The notes under the pieces were generated by a model that saw nothing but the letters and a program-made list of their open reading frames with translations, was not told where the DNA came from and made no database searches. The position numbers and the translations under genes were made by a program. A DNA stretch of 45,517 nt from Spirochaetaceae bacterium UBA6243 (lineage in GTDB: Bacteria > Spirochaetota > Spirochaetia > Treponematales > Rectinemataceae): contig DJVZ01000056.1 in the NCBI GenBank assembly GCA_002441395.1, positions 6,949-52,465 on the forward strand, given 5' to 3'. Every line of letters begins with the position of its first letter. The first letter of the stretch is position 1. This document shows, piece by piece, positions 33,866 to 41,860 of this stretch.

Positions 33866-35428
33866 GTGAGCACCAATATTTCGGTTATGGATTCCGATGC
33901 GATGCTGGAGTTGATCCTTCAATCCATCCAGAAACTCATAGATTATGAGCTTGCGGTCATATTGCGGTATGATGGCCAACAGACGCTCAGCGTCACGAAG
34001 GCGGCCGGTCCTCTGGCGGACGCAACGCTCACAGGCCATACAATTTCATTAAAGAACCGAAAGGATCTGGCGGCCATTCTGGAGGGCAGAAAGCCATACC
34101 TCTTTTCCGAATCTGAAGATCACATCGACACCTACGCGGATATCATCAATTTGCCGCTGCACCATTCCTGTCTGGTCTCCCCACTCATCCTTGGAGATGA
34201 AATTGTGGGCCTCCTCACCTTCGACCACAGAAAGTGCAATCGATTCAACCCGCAGATCATCGGTTTCATAGAGATGATCTCGACCCTCGTCGCAGCGCTG
34301 CTGGTTCAATTCGATGTCTCGAATGAACTCATCGAGCGCACTGCGCAGCTCCTGAATGAGCGCAATAACCTGCTCGCATCCGAATCCGACGCCTTCAGAA
34401 ACCTGATCGGCAGCTCCCCTCAGTGGATCCGTGTGCTCGATTCCATCAGACTTGTCGCTGCCGCCGAGGCGCCGGTGCTCATTATGGGCGAAACAGGGAC
34501 GGGGAAAGAAGAAGTTGCCCGCGCAATCCACAGGCTTTCATCGCGCGCGGAGAGGCCCTTTGTCCCGGTGAACTGCTCGGCCTTATCGACCTCGCTGGCC
34601 GAGAGCGAGCTTTTTGGTCATGAAAAAGGTTCATTTACCGGTGCGCTTGCTCTGCGGAAAGGGCGTTTCGAGCTGGCGGACAAGGGGACACTCTTTCTCG
34701 ATGAGGTGGGAGATTTGCCCATGGAATTGCAGCCGAAGCTTCTTCGAGTGCTTTCGGACGGCATCTTTGAGCGTGTCGGTGGAGAAAAACCCGTCAAGGT
34801 TGACGTGCGGATCATCGCGGCGACAAATGTCGATCTGGCGAAAGCGATGCAGGATGGCCATTTTCGGGAGGATCTCTACTATCGTCTTTCTGTTTTTCCC
34901 ATCGCCCTTCCTTCCCTGCGGGAGCGGACCTCCGACATCGAGCTGTTGGCACTGCATTTTCTTCATTCCATCAAGGAGAGAACAAAAAATTCGGGTCTGC
35001 ACTTTACGGAGCAGGCTTTTCATGCAATTTTGGTATATTCCTGGCCGGGCAACGTGCGCGAGCTGAAGAATGTGCTCGAACGGGCTGCCATCCTCGCGGG
35101 CAGTGGCGAGATTCGTGAAGAGCACCTGGGCCTACGGCTGCATTCCCTGACGAGGCATGATGCGGCCGGCTTTTCGGCAAAATCGGCCGCTGTTACAGAG
35201 AAACAGGCAGTATATGCGGGGAGTGCCGATGTGGACGACGGCGCGCTTCCTCTCCAGAGCATCATAAAAAAGCGCATAGAGGAGGCCCTGGAAGCTTCCG
35301 GAGGGAGAATATACGGCAAAGACGGAGCAGCCGCGGCGCTGAATCTCAAACCGAGCACTCTGCAGAGCAAGCTGAAAAAGCTCGGGATACGCAGAGAGTG
35401 GTTTTTATCGCCCAGGGGGGAGCATTAG
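33866..35428 (+). CDS. Sigma-54-dependent activator with N-terminal GAF domain (NorR-like)
   Basis: The 520-aa protein has a GAF-type sensor (~10-150), an AAA+ domain (~178-410) and a C-terminal Fis-type helix-turn-helix (~480-512, KDGAAAALNLKPSTLQSKLKKLG). The AAA+ domain has Walker A GETGTGKE at 208-215, the loop GSFTGA at 255-260 and Walker B TLFLDE near 275-280. GSFTGA is a tolerated variant of GAFTGA. It lacks a receiver domain, so it is controlled by a small signal and not by phosphorylation. The frame is open 59 codons upstream, but GTG 33866 has GGAGG 7 bp before it and gives NorR length. It probably controls the divergent peroxiredoxin. Confidence 0.92.
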   Translation: MSTNISVMDSDAMLELILQSIQKLIDYELAVILRYDGQQTLSVTKAAGPLADATLTGHTISLKNRKDLAAILEGRKPYLFSESEDHIDTYADIINLPLHHSCLVSPLILGDEIVGLLTFDHRKCNRFNPQIIGFIEMISTLVAALLVQFDVSNELIERTAQLLNERNNLLASESDAFRNLIGSSPQWIRVLDSIRLVAAAEAPVLIMGETGTGKEEVARAIHRLSSRAERPFVPVNCSALSTSLAESELFGHEKGSFTGALALRKGRFELADKGTLFLDEVGDLPMELQPKLLRVLSDGIFERVGGEKPVKVDVRIIAATNVDLAKAMQDGHFREDLYYRLSVFPIALPSLRERTSDIELLALHFLHSIKERTKNSGLHFTEQAFHAILVYSWPGNVRELKNVLERAAILAGSGEIREEHLGLRLHSLTRHDAAGFSAKSAAVTEKQAVYAGSADVDDGALPLQSIIKKRIEEALEASGGRIYGKDGAAAALNLKPSTLQSKLKKLGIRREWFLSPRGEH

Positions 35429-35440
35429 GGCTTCAGATTC

Positions 35441-36139
35441 TTACTTTGAATAGCTGAAATCAGAGACAATCACTTCGTAAGGCCCGGGACCCAGCGGCAC
35501 CCGCCCATGGAAGAGCCAGAGGTTGATGCGCAGCCGCGCCCTCCCGGGCTCCGGAACTGTGCCGGAATATCTCCAGCGTTCGCACACATTTCCACCGCAA
35601 AAAAGCGCATACTCGACTGCATCTTTCTCCCAGCGCATCTCGAAAGTATAGGCATCGGCCCCCGGCAAAAAGAAAGAATGCTGATTCCCCGGTACATCGT
35701 AAGGCTGGACAGTGAACCAGCCATTCGGGCCGCCGGCATCTCCCCAGCGCGAAATCTCGATGTCGATTTCGCGGTTGAATGCCTCCGGAGACTTGTCCCA
35801 AGTGAAAAAACCAAAAACGATGTTCGGATCCAGTTCGTTCAACGCCCCAGACACTGTGAACCGGTATGTGCCGTAGCCGGCATCCCTCTTGGCCATCATT
35901 TCCGACGCGACCCATACATCCCCGCGCTTCTGCAGCGTGAGATGGGCGCGGCCCTGTGCATCGACCCAGACCTGGTCCGGCGCATTGCTGAACGTATTGG
36001 GTCCCGGGTCGACCGGGCCCGCAGTCTGGCGCAACCCCCAGGGGATGCCGCCAAACTCGATATCGCGGGGCTGCGCTCCGGAAGTGCCAAGAGACGCAAA
36101 AAGCATGCAAAACAAAAAAGCGTAGTACACTGTGCACAT
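35441..36139 (-). CDS. Secreted glycoside hydrolase family 16-like protein
   Basis: The 232-aa product starts with a signal peptide (MCTVYYAFLFCMLFASLGTSGAQ). It is a concanavalin-like beta-sandwich candidate: RDAGYGTYRFTVSG near 95-108, FGFFTWDKSPEAFN, then REIDIEISRWGD, which contains the GH16 catalytic pattern ExDxE. It is compact and has no extra modules. A beta-glucanase-type activity is possible, but a non-catalytic role cannot be excluded. The frame extends 133 codons upstream across the divergent DapA-like gene; GGAAGG before ATG 36139 and the signal peptide fix the start. It is divergent from the DapA-like gene by 91 bp. Confidence 0.75.
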   Translation of the reverse strand: MCTVYYAFLFCMLFASLGTSGAQPRDIEFGGIPWGLRQTAGPVDPGPNTFSNAPDQVWVDAQGRAHLTLQKRGDVWVASEMMAKRDAGYGTYRFTVSGALNELDPNIVFGFFTWDKSPEAFNREIDIEISRWGDAGGPNGWFTVQPYDVPGNQHSFFLPGADAYTFEMRWEKDAVEYALFCGGNVCERWRYSGTVPEPGRARLRINLWLFHGRVPLGPGPYEVIVSDFSYSK

Positions 36140-36173
36140 CAATCCTTCCGGCTCATTTTCTTTGCCGTGAAAC

Positions 36174-36202
36174 TTGTTGCCACTGGCTATGCCCTGTATA
36201 CT
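36174..36202 (+). promoter_or_regulatory. Probable sigma-70 promoter of the dapA-like/aroQ operon
   Basis: TTGTTG (36174-36179) and TATACT (36197-36202) are 17 bp apart, 29 bp before the ATG at 36231. Confidence 0.5.
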
Positions 36203-36230
36203 ATCACATAAGAATTCGTGTGAGGTATGC

Positions 36231-37256
36231 ATGACTGACCGTTCTTCATTGATCGCGACATTTTTTCCCGGCGGCATCCCAACCCTGTGGTGTCCGCCGC
36301 TGACACATTTTAAACCTGACGGTACCATCGATAAGGCGCGAATCCATGCGCACCTTCGTTTCATGCGTCCATATGTGCCGGCGCTGCTTGTGCCCGGTTC
36401 GACAAGTGAAGGCTGGGAACTGAGCCAGCAGGAAGAGGCGCACCTTGTCGATATCGCACTCGATTGTGCGCGTGAGATGGATTTCACAATTCTCGTCGGC
36501 ATTTTGCGGCCGGCCGTCGGCGTGGCCAAAGCAGACATTGAGGTGACTGTCGCCCGTCTCTTCGGGGACGCACATCCCGATCCCGCCGGCTTCCACGAGA
36601 GACAGCTCTGCGGCTTTGCGGTGACCGCGCCAAAAGGAAAAGAGCTTTCCCAGCGCGCGATATATCAGGAACTAGATGCCGTTCTTGAACTTGGCTATCC
36701 GACGGCATTCTATCAGCTGCCCCAGATCACCGAAAACGAAATAGCCCCGGAAACAGTCGCGGATCTCGCTTCGCGCTATGAAAATTTATATTTGTTGAAA
36801 GATACCAGTGGCGGTGACAAGGTTGTGACCTCGGGGCTCGATTTCGGTGGCGTCTTTTTCGTGCGCGGCGCCGAGGGCAATTATGCGGAATGGTATAAAA
36901 AGGCCGGCGGACTCTACGACGGTTTTCTCTTGAGCTCGGCAAACTGCTTTCCGCGCGAATTGCGCGAAGTGCTCGATTTGCTGGAGCAGAGGCGCACCGC
37001 CGAAGCGGATGCACTCTCCGCGCGTGTATCGAATGTTGTGCTTCGCACCCTCGAAGCAGCGGGCGCTCTTCCCTTTGGCAATGCCTTTACGAATGCCGCC
37101 AAGGCCATTGATCATTTTATCGCGTGGGGACCCGACGCGGACATCTCCGCAAAAATTTATGTAAAAAGCGGCGCAACGCTGCCACAGTCTCTGCTCGAGA
37201 CGGCGAGAGAAGCGCTGGACCGTGAAGGACTGATGCCGCACGAAGGGTATCTTTAA
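36231..37256 (+). CDS. DapA/N-acetylneuraminate lyase family aldolase or dehydratase
   Basis: The 341-aa class I aldolase-fold protein has the Schiff-base lysine K190 in YLLKDTSGG, the tyrosine Y161 in AFYQLPQ, and GSTSEGWEL near 56-64 in the place of the GTTGE substrate loop. It is ~45 residues longer than DapA, with an insert around 110-140. The changed loop and length argue against lysine synthesis and for cleavage or dehydration of a keto-sugar acid. ATG 36231 follows a GAGG and is preferred to an in-frame CTG/ATG further up. The dehydroquinase gene follows by 4-16 bp. Confidence 0.85.
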   Translation: MTDRSSLIATFFPGGIPTLWCPPLTHFKPDGTIDKARIHAHLRFMRPYVPALLVPGSTSEGWELSQQEEAHLVDIALDCAREMDFTILVGILRPAVGVAKADIEVTVARLFGDAHPDPAGFHERQLCGFAVTAPKGKELSQRAIYQELDAVLELGYPTAFYQLPQITENEIAPETVADLASRYENLYLLKDTSGGDKVVTSGLDFGGVFFVRGAEGNYAEWYKKAGGLYDGFLLSSANCFPRELREVLDLLEQRRTAEADALSARVSNVVLRTLEAAGALPFGNAFTNAAKAIDHFIAWGPDADISAKIYVKSGATLPQSLLETAREALDREGLMPHEGYL

Positions 37257-37272
37257 GGAGATGGTGAAGAAT

Positions 37273-37719
37273 ATGACAAGACTTCGGATTGCGGTGATCC
37301 ATGGCCCAAACCTCAATATGCTGGGCACAAGAGAGAAAGACATCTACGGCACCAAGCGTCTGCAGGATATTGACGAGGAAATTTTGCGCGAAGCTGAAAA
37401 GCAGGGGTTTGAAGTCACCTTTTTCCAGTCGAACTCGGAAGGCGGTCTGATCGATTATATTCACGGCTGCATGGGAAAAATCGATGGCATCGTCCTCAAT
37501 GCGGGCGCGTACACGCATTATTCCATCGCGATTCGCGACGCAATAGCCGCGGTGAACATTCCGACAGTCGAAGTGCATCTCTCCAACATCTATAAAAGAG
37601 AAGAATTCAGACACAGCTCTGTCATCGCGCCCGTGTGCGTCGGGCAGATCTCCGGCTTCGGCGCATACAGCTATATTTTGGGCCTGCATGCGATATTGAA
37701 TGTTTATGCTACATCCTGA
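37273..37719 (+). CDS. aroQ: Type II 3-dehydroquinate dehydratase
   Basis: The 148-aa enzyme converts 3-dehydroquinate to 3-dehydroshikimate. It has the full type II pattern: VIHGPNLNMLGTRE (active Arg), DIYG (active Tyr), FQSNSEGGLIDYIH, LNAGAYTHYSIAIRDA (Asn, His), PTVEVHLSNIYKREEFRHSS (Glu, His, Arg). ATG 37273 gives the normal length; ATG 37261 abuts the GGAG ribosome site and is less likely. It forms a pair with the DapA-like gene and not with other shikimate genes, so it may have a catabolic role. The 3' end overlaps a convergent gene by 11 bp. Confidence 0.93.
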   Translation: MTRLRIAVIHGPNLNMLGTREKDIYGTKRLQDIDEEILREAEKQGFEVTFFQSNSEGGLIDYIHGCMGKIDGIVLNAGAYTHYSIAIRDAIAAVNIPTVEVHLSNIYKREEFRHSSVIAPVCVGQISGFGAYSYILGLHAILNVYATS

Positions 37720-38401
37720 ACGCCAGGCCCGCCTCCAGGCTCACACAATTGAGCGTGTTGTCGCCGCTGTCGATCGGGTTCGCGCCGCCGCTGCTGTCGA
37801 TTGTGAAGTAGTAGGCCATGGAATAACGGCCTCTTGCCCAGAGCCAGAAATCGGGCGCAAGCTCGGCGTAGAGTGAGGCTTCCGGTCCGATGATGCCTCC
37901 CAGAGCCATATATGTGGGGTTTGCCGGATCGTCATCCGTCACGTCGAGCAGACTAAGCCCGAGGCGCGCCCCCACATTGAACCGCACCGGTTTGATGTTA
38001 AACGAATAGCCCGCCATGACCATGTCGTTCATCTGCAGGCGCATGCCCTGGTCGTTGGTGGTGATGAAGAATTCGAGCTCTAAGCCTGAGAGGAACGATG
38101 AGCCGCTGGTATTTGAGGATTCGATTCCCAGGCTGAAATTGACAGGGCTGTTCCAGCCGGTGAGATGGGAAGCGAGGGGGCCTGAAAGGGTAGGATAATC
38201 GTAGCCGATGAAAAATACATTGAAATTTTTTGGCTTTGGGGCTTCCGCCTCGGCCTGCTCTTGAGCCTGAGCTTGCTGCGTAAGCTGCTTTTCGGTGACC
38301 CACGCGGGCGTGACGGTTTTGGGGTCGGCGCCGTCCGCGAAGGCCGATCCGAGCATAAACAGGCTGATGATCGCCGCAATAATCAGTTTTTTTGTCTTCA
38401 T
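37709..38401 (-). CDS. Secreted outer-membrane beta-barrel-like protein
   Basis: The 230-aa product has a signal peptide (MKTKKLIIAAIISLFMLGSAFA) and a short acidic linker (~23-60). Alternating amphipathic strands follow to a terminal FRM, as in small outer-membrane barrels with a C-terminal aromatic. Seen strand-like stretches include FNVFFIGYDYP and FWLWARGRYSMAYYFTI. I do not recognise the family. The start overlaps the PDZ lipoprotein stop by 4 bp, so both may act at the outer membrane. Function is unknown. Confidence 0.75.
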   Translation of the reverse strand: MKTKKLIIAAIISLFMLGSAFADGADPKTVTPAWVTEKQLTQQAQAQEQAEAEAPKPKNFNVFFIGYDYPTLSGPLASHLTGWNSPVNFSLGIESSNTSGSSFLSGLELEFFITTNDQGMRLQMNDMVMAGYSFNIKPVRFNVGARLGLSLLDVTDDDPANPTYMALGGIIGPEASLYAELAPDFWLWARGRYSMAYYFTIDSSGGANPIDSGDNTLNCVSLEAGLAFRM

Positions 38402-39330
38402 TTTGTGCCTCCTGCCTGATCAATTGCCAAGGTATAGGTGAGGGGCACGAAAATTTCGACGTATTTCTTGTCCTCGATACGGTAGCTGCGCCGGATGCCA
38501 TCGATTTTCAGTTCCTTTGCGCCTGCGTCCGCGGCGGCATCGATGGCGGCGAACAGTTCCTCAGTACTGTGGACAGGCTTGCCTCCCACGCCGGTGATAA
38601 TATCCTGCGGAGAGAAGCCCGCTTTTTCCGCGGGGCTTTCCCTGAAAACCCAGAGGACAATGACTCCCGATGTCTTCAGGATGCCCGCAGCCTGCGCCTG
38701 TGCATCGCTCAGCGCGGAGAGCGCCGCGCCAAAACGCAGATTTGGTATGCTCAGTTTTGCGCTTCGGGCTTTCGCCAGGACGAGGATTGCCTTTCCAAGC
38801 CGTTCTGCGGTATCCCTCGAAGGAGTGCGGACGGAGACCGCACTGCTCCCCGAAAGATTTACGATGAGGCCCCATTTATAATCTTTGTTTAAAGCAGGGT
38901 AGTATTCGAGCAGTATTGAAGTAACCTGATCGAAAGGAATGATAAAGCTTGCGCTTTTTATAAAGGAATTATTCTCGACCCACTGCCATTTTGCCCTTAA
39001 GCCATAAGAGTCTACATCCAGTTCAGAAAGGGGAATGCCGGCATTGAATTCGACAAAAGAGTTCTGAAGATTTTTGATCGCGCCGACGGCCTCGGCTTCT
39101 GACCAGCTTGAATCAAAACTCGTCAAATATGTCTCATCGGTGTAGATCTTGGGCCAAGTATCGTTTTTTGGGGGCGCGACGGATGGCGGCGCTGAGCCCT
39201 GAGGTGGCGCAGAGGCCTGAGGCGCAGCGCCCGGCGGAGATGTCGTCGAAGTTGTCGGAGGCGGTGCGCTCGCACAGCCCGCCACGAAGAATGCCACAAA
39301 GAGAGCCAGCGCTAATTTCGCATATTTCAC
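38398..39330 (-). CDS. PDZ-domain lipoprotein
   Basis: The 310-aa lipoprotein has the lipobox VAGC (C19) and a Pro/Ala/Ser-rich tether (~20-58) that can span the periplasm. A central ~130-residue part I do not recognise comes next (WPKIYTDETYLTSFDSSWSEAEAV onward). A PDZ-like domain follows at ~205-275 (VIVLWVFRESPAEKAGFSPQDIITGVGG). PDZ domains bind peptide tails; no protease domain is present, so an adaptor or scaffold role is likely. It is the first gene of a pair with the barrel-like protein. Confidence 0.8.
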   Translation of the reverse strand: MKYAKLALALFVAFFVAGCASAPPPTTSTTSPPGAAPQASAPPQGSAPPSVAPPKNDTWPKIYTDETYLTSFDSSWSEAEAVGAIKNLQNSFVEFNAGIPLSELDVDSYGLRAKWQWVENNSFIKSASFIIPFDQVTSILLEYYPALNKDYKWGLIVNLSGSSAVSVRTPSRDTAERLGKAILVLAKARSAKLSIPNLRFGAALSALSDAQAQAAGILKTSGVIVLWVFRESPAEKAGFSPQDIITGVGGKPVHSTEELFAAIDAAADAGAKELKIDGIRRSYRIEDKKYVEIFVPLTYTLAIDQAGGTK

Positions 39331-39485
39331 AGCGCACCTCCTGCAGGATAGTATCCGAGCGATAATGATGACGCTGCGTTAGTCTCCTGTCAATCGCCCT
39401 TGTATTTCTACGTATGAAAACCAGCCTTTCTGGAGTTTCCGCAGCGGTGGATAAGGGCCGCACTCAATCTTGGGGCGCGGGCCGA

Positions 39486-39947
39486 TCAGACGATTCGCAG
39501 AACGATCCACAGTATCAACAGGACCCAGATCAGGACAAAGATGATGGAGGCGGCAGTGGCGGCAGGAGTTTTGACCCGGTCACCCGCCTCAAGATGCCGC
39601 CAGGCCTCACGCCTGCAGCGCGCCATGACATCGCGTGGTATGAGCCGCAGTGCGAGGGCGATGAGGCCAGGCAGGACCACAAGATCGTCGAGCTGCCCCA
39701 GAATGGGTATGAAATCGGGGATGAGATCGATTGGGCTTACCGCGTAAACCACCGTGAAGCCTATGATGATCCGGGCCGTCCACGGCGTCCGCGGATCTTT
39801 GAGGGCGAGAGACAGGGCCCATATCTGTCGCTTAAGCTTCCGTGCCCTTCTTTTCAAGCCTGAGTACCAGGCGGGCCTCCGCCGGGGGGATGCGTGCCCT
39901 GGGGATGCCCCCCGGAGGGCCTTCTGTTCCGTGCTCTCTTCGTTCAT
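39486..39947 (-). CDS. DUF1232 (YkvA family) membrane protein
   Basis: The 153-aa protein has a basic N-terminus. The DUF1232 core WTARIIIGFTVVYAVSPIDLIPDFIPILGQLDDL (~57-90) with PIDLIPDFIPxxGxxDD is unmistakable. A C-terminal membrane helix (~132-152) follows. Its function is unknown in general. The ATG overlaps the MFS stop (ATGA) in the same operon. The 155 bp between this gene and the lipoprotein start hold no gene; they must carry the lipoprotein promoter, of which TTGACA on the minus strand near 39390 is the only visible element. Confidence 0.88.
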   Translation of the reverse strand: MNEESTEQKALRGASPGHASPRRRPAWYSGLKRRARKLKRQIWALSLALKDPRTPWTARIIIGFTVVYAVSPIDLIPDFIPILGQLDDLVVLPGLIALALRLIPRDVMARCRREAWRHLEAGDRVKTPAATAASIIFVLIWVLLILWIVLRIV

Positions 39948-41161
39948 CCAGAGACCTTAACGTCTTCGAAGGCGTGCCGCATAAGGCTCCGCGTCTTAAA
40001 GAAGAAGGGCAGTGAGGCGACCTGCGAAACCACGGAGAAGATGACGAGGAGGGGCAGAGACCTGTCGTACAGTAACCCCATAATCCAGCTTCCGACAAAC
40101 CAGAAAGCCCCGAATCCTGCGTTGAAAATGCCGAAGGCGGTGCCCCGGCGCTCCTTGGACACGATGGTGGTAACCGCCGATTTCAGGATGGATTCCTGCG
40201 CCCCCATGCCGATGCCCCAGAACACCACTCCCATCACCGCCAAAGCCGGCGCCCTGAAAAGGAACACAAGCGGAGCGAACAGCATGGATATTGCCGAAGA
40301 GATGATGATTGCCGTCATCCCTTTCCGATCGTACATGCGTCCGAAGAAGAGCGCTGACAATGCGTCGACACCCATCGCCACCGAATAGAGCACGGGGACC
40401 ACATTATCGGGAAAGAGCTTGGTTTTGGTCATATGGAAAGCCATAAGGGGAAAGTCGGCGAACCCCAGGGCAAGAAAACCAATCCCCACGAGATAGTACC
40501 AGTACGCCGACCGCAGACCATCGCCGGTAACTGGGGCCGGTGTCGTCTCGAACTCATGAGGCCGCGGATACTTGTTTCTCGCTACGAGGAGAAGGATCAG
40601 AGTCACCGCGGCGGGAATCGCCAGGATCGCGAAGCCCAGGGCGTAGGCAGAGAGCTTGTTGTCGTTCCCTTTCACCGTAAGGACGATAAACAGCATGAGC
40701 GGGCCGATGAATGCGCCGATCTGGTCGAGGACCTCCTGGAGCGCGAAGCCTTTGCCGGCTCCGACCTCCGACGCGGCGAACGACGCGAGCGTGGTCTTGG
40801 CGGGGCTCCGTATGGCCTTGCCGAACCGCTCCAGCACGATGAGTCCGCACGCGTAGACCCACCCGAGTCCAGGGGCCAGAGCCAAGGCGGGAATCGCGAT
40901 CAGGTTGATCGCGTAGCCGATGATCGTGATGGGCCAGTAGCGTTTGGTCTTGTCGCTTATGTACCCCGTGACGAGGCGCAGGGCGTACCCTATGAACTCG
41001 CCGAGCCCCGAGACGAATCCCACCGTCGAAGCCGATGCCCCGAGCAGCAGAAGATAGGGCCCGAGAATGCTTCGCGCGCCTTCATGGGTCAAATCGGAGA
41101 AGAGACTCACGATGCCCATCAGCACGAGAAACTTGTAGGCCGCCTTCTTTCTGTCTTCCAT
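39944..41161 (-). CDS. MFS transporter
   Basis: The 405-aa protein has twelve predicted membrane helices. The MFS signature loop between helices 2 and 3 reads GYALRLVTGYISDKTKRYWPI, and FGKAIRSPAKTTLASFAA precedes the mid-protein loop. SLFSDLTHEGARSILGPYLLLLG at the N-terminus is typical of a group of uncharacterised MFS exporters. AAGGAG precedes the ATG. It is divergent from a ChrB-N-like gene with two operator-like repeats between them, so the latter may regulate it. Confidence 0.9.
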   Translation of the reverse strand: MEDRKKAAYKFLVLMGIVSLFSDLTHEGARSILGPYLLLLGASASTVGFVSGLGEFIGYALRLVTGYISDKTKRYWPITIIGYAINLIAIPALALAPGLGWVYACGLIVLERFGKAIRSPAKTTLASFAASEVGAGKGFALQEVLDQIGAFIGPLMLFIVLTVKGNDNKLSAYALGFAILAIPAAVTLILLLVARNKYPRPHEFETTPAPVTGDGLRSAYWYYLVGIGFLALGFADFPLMAFHMTKTKLFPDNVVPVLYSVAMGVDALSALFFGRMYDRKGMTAIIISSAISMLFAPLVFLFRAPALAVMGVVFWGIGMGAQESILKSAVTTIVSKERRGTAFGIFNAGFGAFWFVGSWIMGLLYDRSLPLLVIFSVVSQVASLPFFFKTRSLMRHAFEDVKVSG

Positions 41162-41175
41162 GATTGACGCTCCTT

Positions 41176-41193
41176 ATGCAACACCTGTTTCAA
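41176..41193. promoter_or_regulatory. Operator-like repeat, copy 1 (ATGCAAC-N4-GTTTCAA)
   Basis: ATGCAAC, ACCT, GTTTCAA: the left arm equals that of the second copy at 41221, the right arm differs at two positions. It lies 15 bp upstream of the MFS ATG. Confidence 0.5.
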
Positions 41194-41220
41194 GGCAACT
41201 CTACATCATCGCAAAAAAAT

Positions 41221-41238
41221 ATGCAACTTGTGTTGCAT
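41221..41238. promoter_or_regulatory. Operator-like perfect palindrome, copy 2 (ATGCAAC-TTGT-GTTGCAT)
   Basis: Perfect 7-bp arms with a 4-bp centre. It overlaps the -35 hexamer TTGTGT (41228-41233) that, with TATACT (41251-41256, 17-bp spacing), forms the likely promoter of the ChrB-N-like gene. Predicted transcription starts at ~41263, on the ATG itself. The centres of the two copies are 45 bp apart. Confidence 0.65.
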
Positions 41239-41262
41239 TCATCCTATGAGTATACTTACAGT

Positions 41263-41802
41263 ATGGAAGACCACTCCACATGGTTGCTCTTCGCCTACCA
41301 GGTGCCGGCCAGTCCCTCGACCCATCGCTCCTACGTCTGGCGAAAGCTGAAGGCGCTGGGAGCCCTCTATCTCCAGAACTCGATCTGCATCCTGCCCTCC
41401 ATCGAACCCGTGGAGGAAACACTGCGCCAGCTTCATGCAGAGATTATCAACCGCAATGGAGCGGCGATCATTCTTCATGTCAACCTTCTGAATGAGGAGG
41501 AGCGGACCGAAATCATCGCCCGTTTCAGGCGGCAGATGGAGGATGAGTATGGCGAATTCATCGAAGAGTGCGGCGAGTTTCACGCGGAACTGACCAAGGA
41601 GCGCGCCAGGCACCATCTCACCTACGGCGAGCTCGAGGAAAACGACGTCGACCTTGGAAAACTTAGACTCTGGCTACCCAAGCTCCGCGTCCGCGATTTC
41701 TTCCAGGTCGATACCGCCACAAAGGCCGCGGAGGCCCTGGAATCCTGCGAGGCGGATTTCAGCCAGTTCGAGTCTGAGGTCGAGGAGGCGTCGAGAGGCT
41801 GA
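41263..41802 (+). CDS. ChrB N-terminal-domain-like protein
   Basis: The 179-aa protein resembles the N-terminal part of chromate-resistance regulator ChrB (WLLFAYQVPASPSTHRSYVWRKLKALGALYLQNSICILP, then an all-helical RQMEDEYGEFIEECGEF region). The C-terminal enzymatic part of ChrB is absent. No ribosome site precedes ATG 41263, and a good promoter predicts a start at this base, so the mRNA may be leaderless. The frame is open 33 codons upstream into the operator, which is unlikely to be coding. A regulatory role over the divergent MFS gene is inferred. Confidence 0.75.
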   Translation: MEDHSTWLLFAYQVPASPSTHRSYVWRKLKALGALYLQNSICILPSIEPVEETLRQLHAEIINRNGAAIILHVNLLNEEERTEIIARFRRQMEDEYGEFIEECGEFHAELTKERARHHLTYGELEENDVDLGKLRLWLPKLRVRDFFQVDTATKAAEALESCEADFSQFESEVEEASRG

Positions 41803-41860
41803 GCGATATTTCTTCACAGATCGTGCGATCCTCGAAACACCCCATCACCGCGCGTGATTT

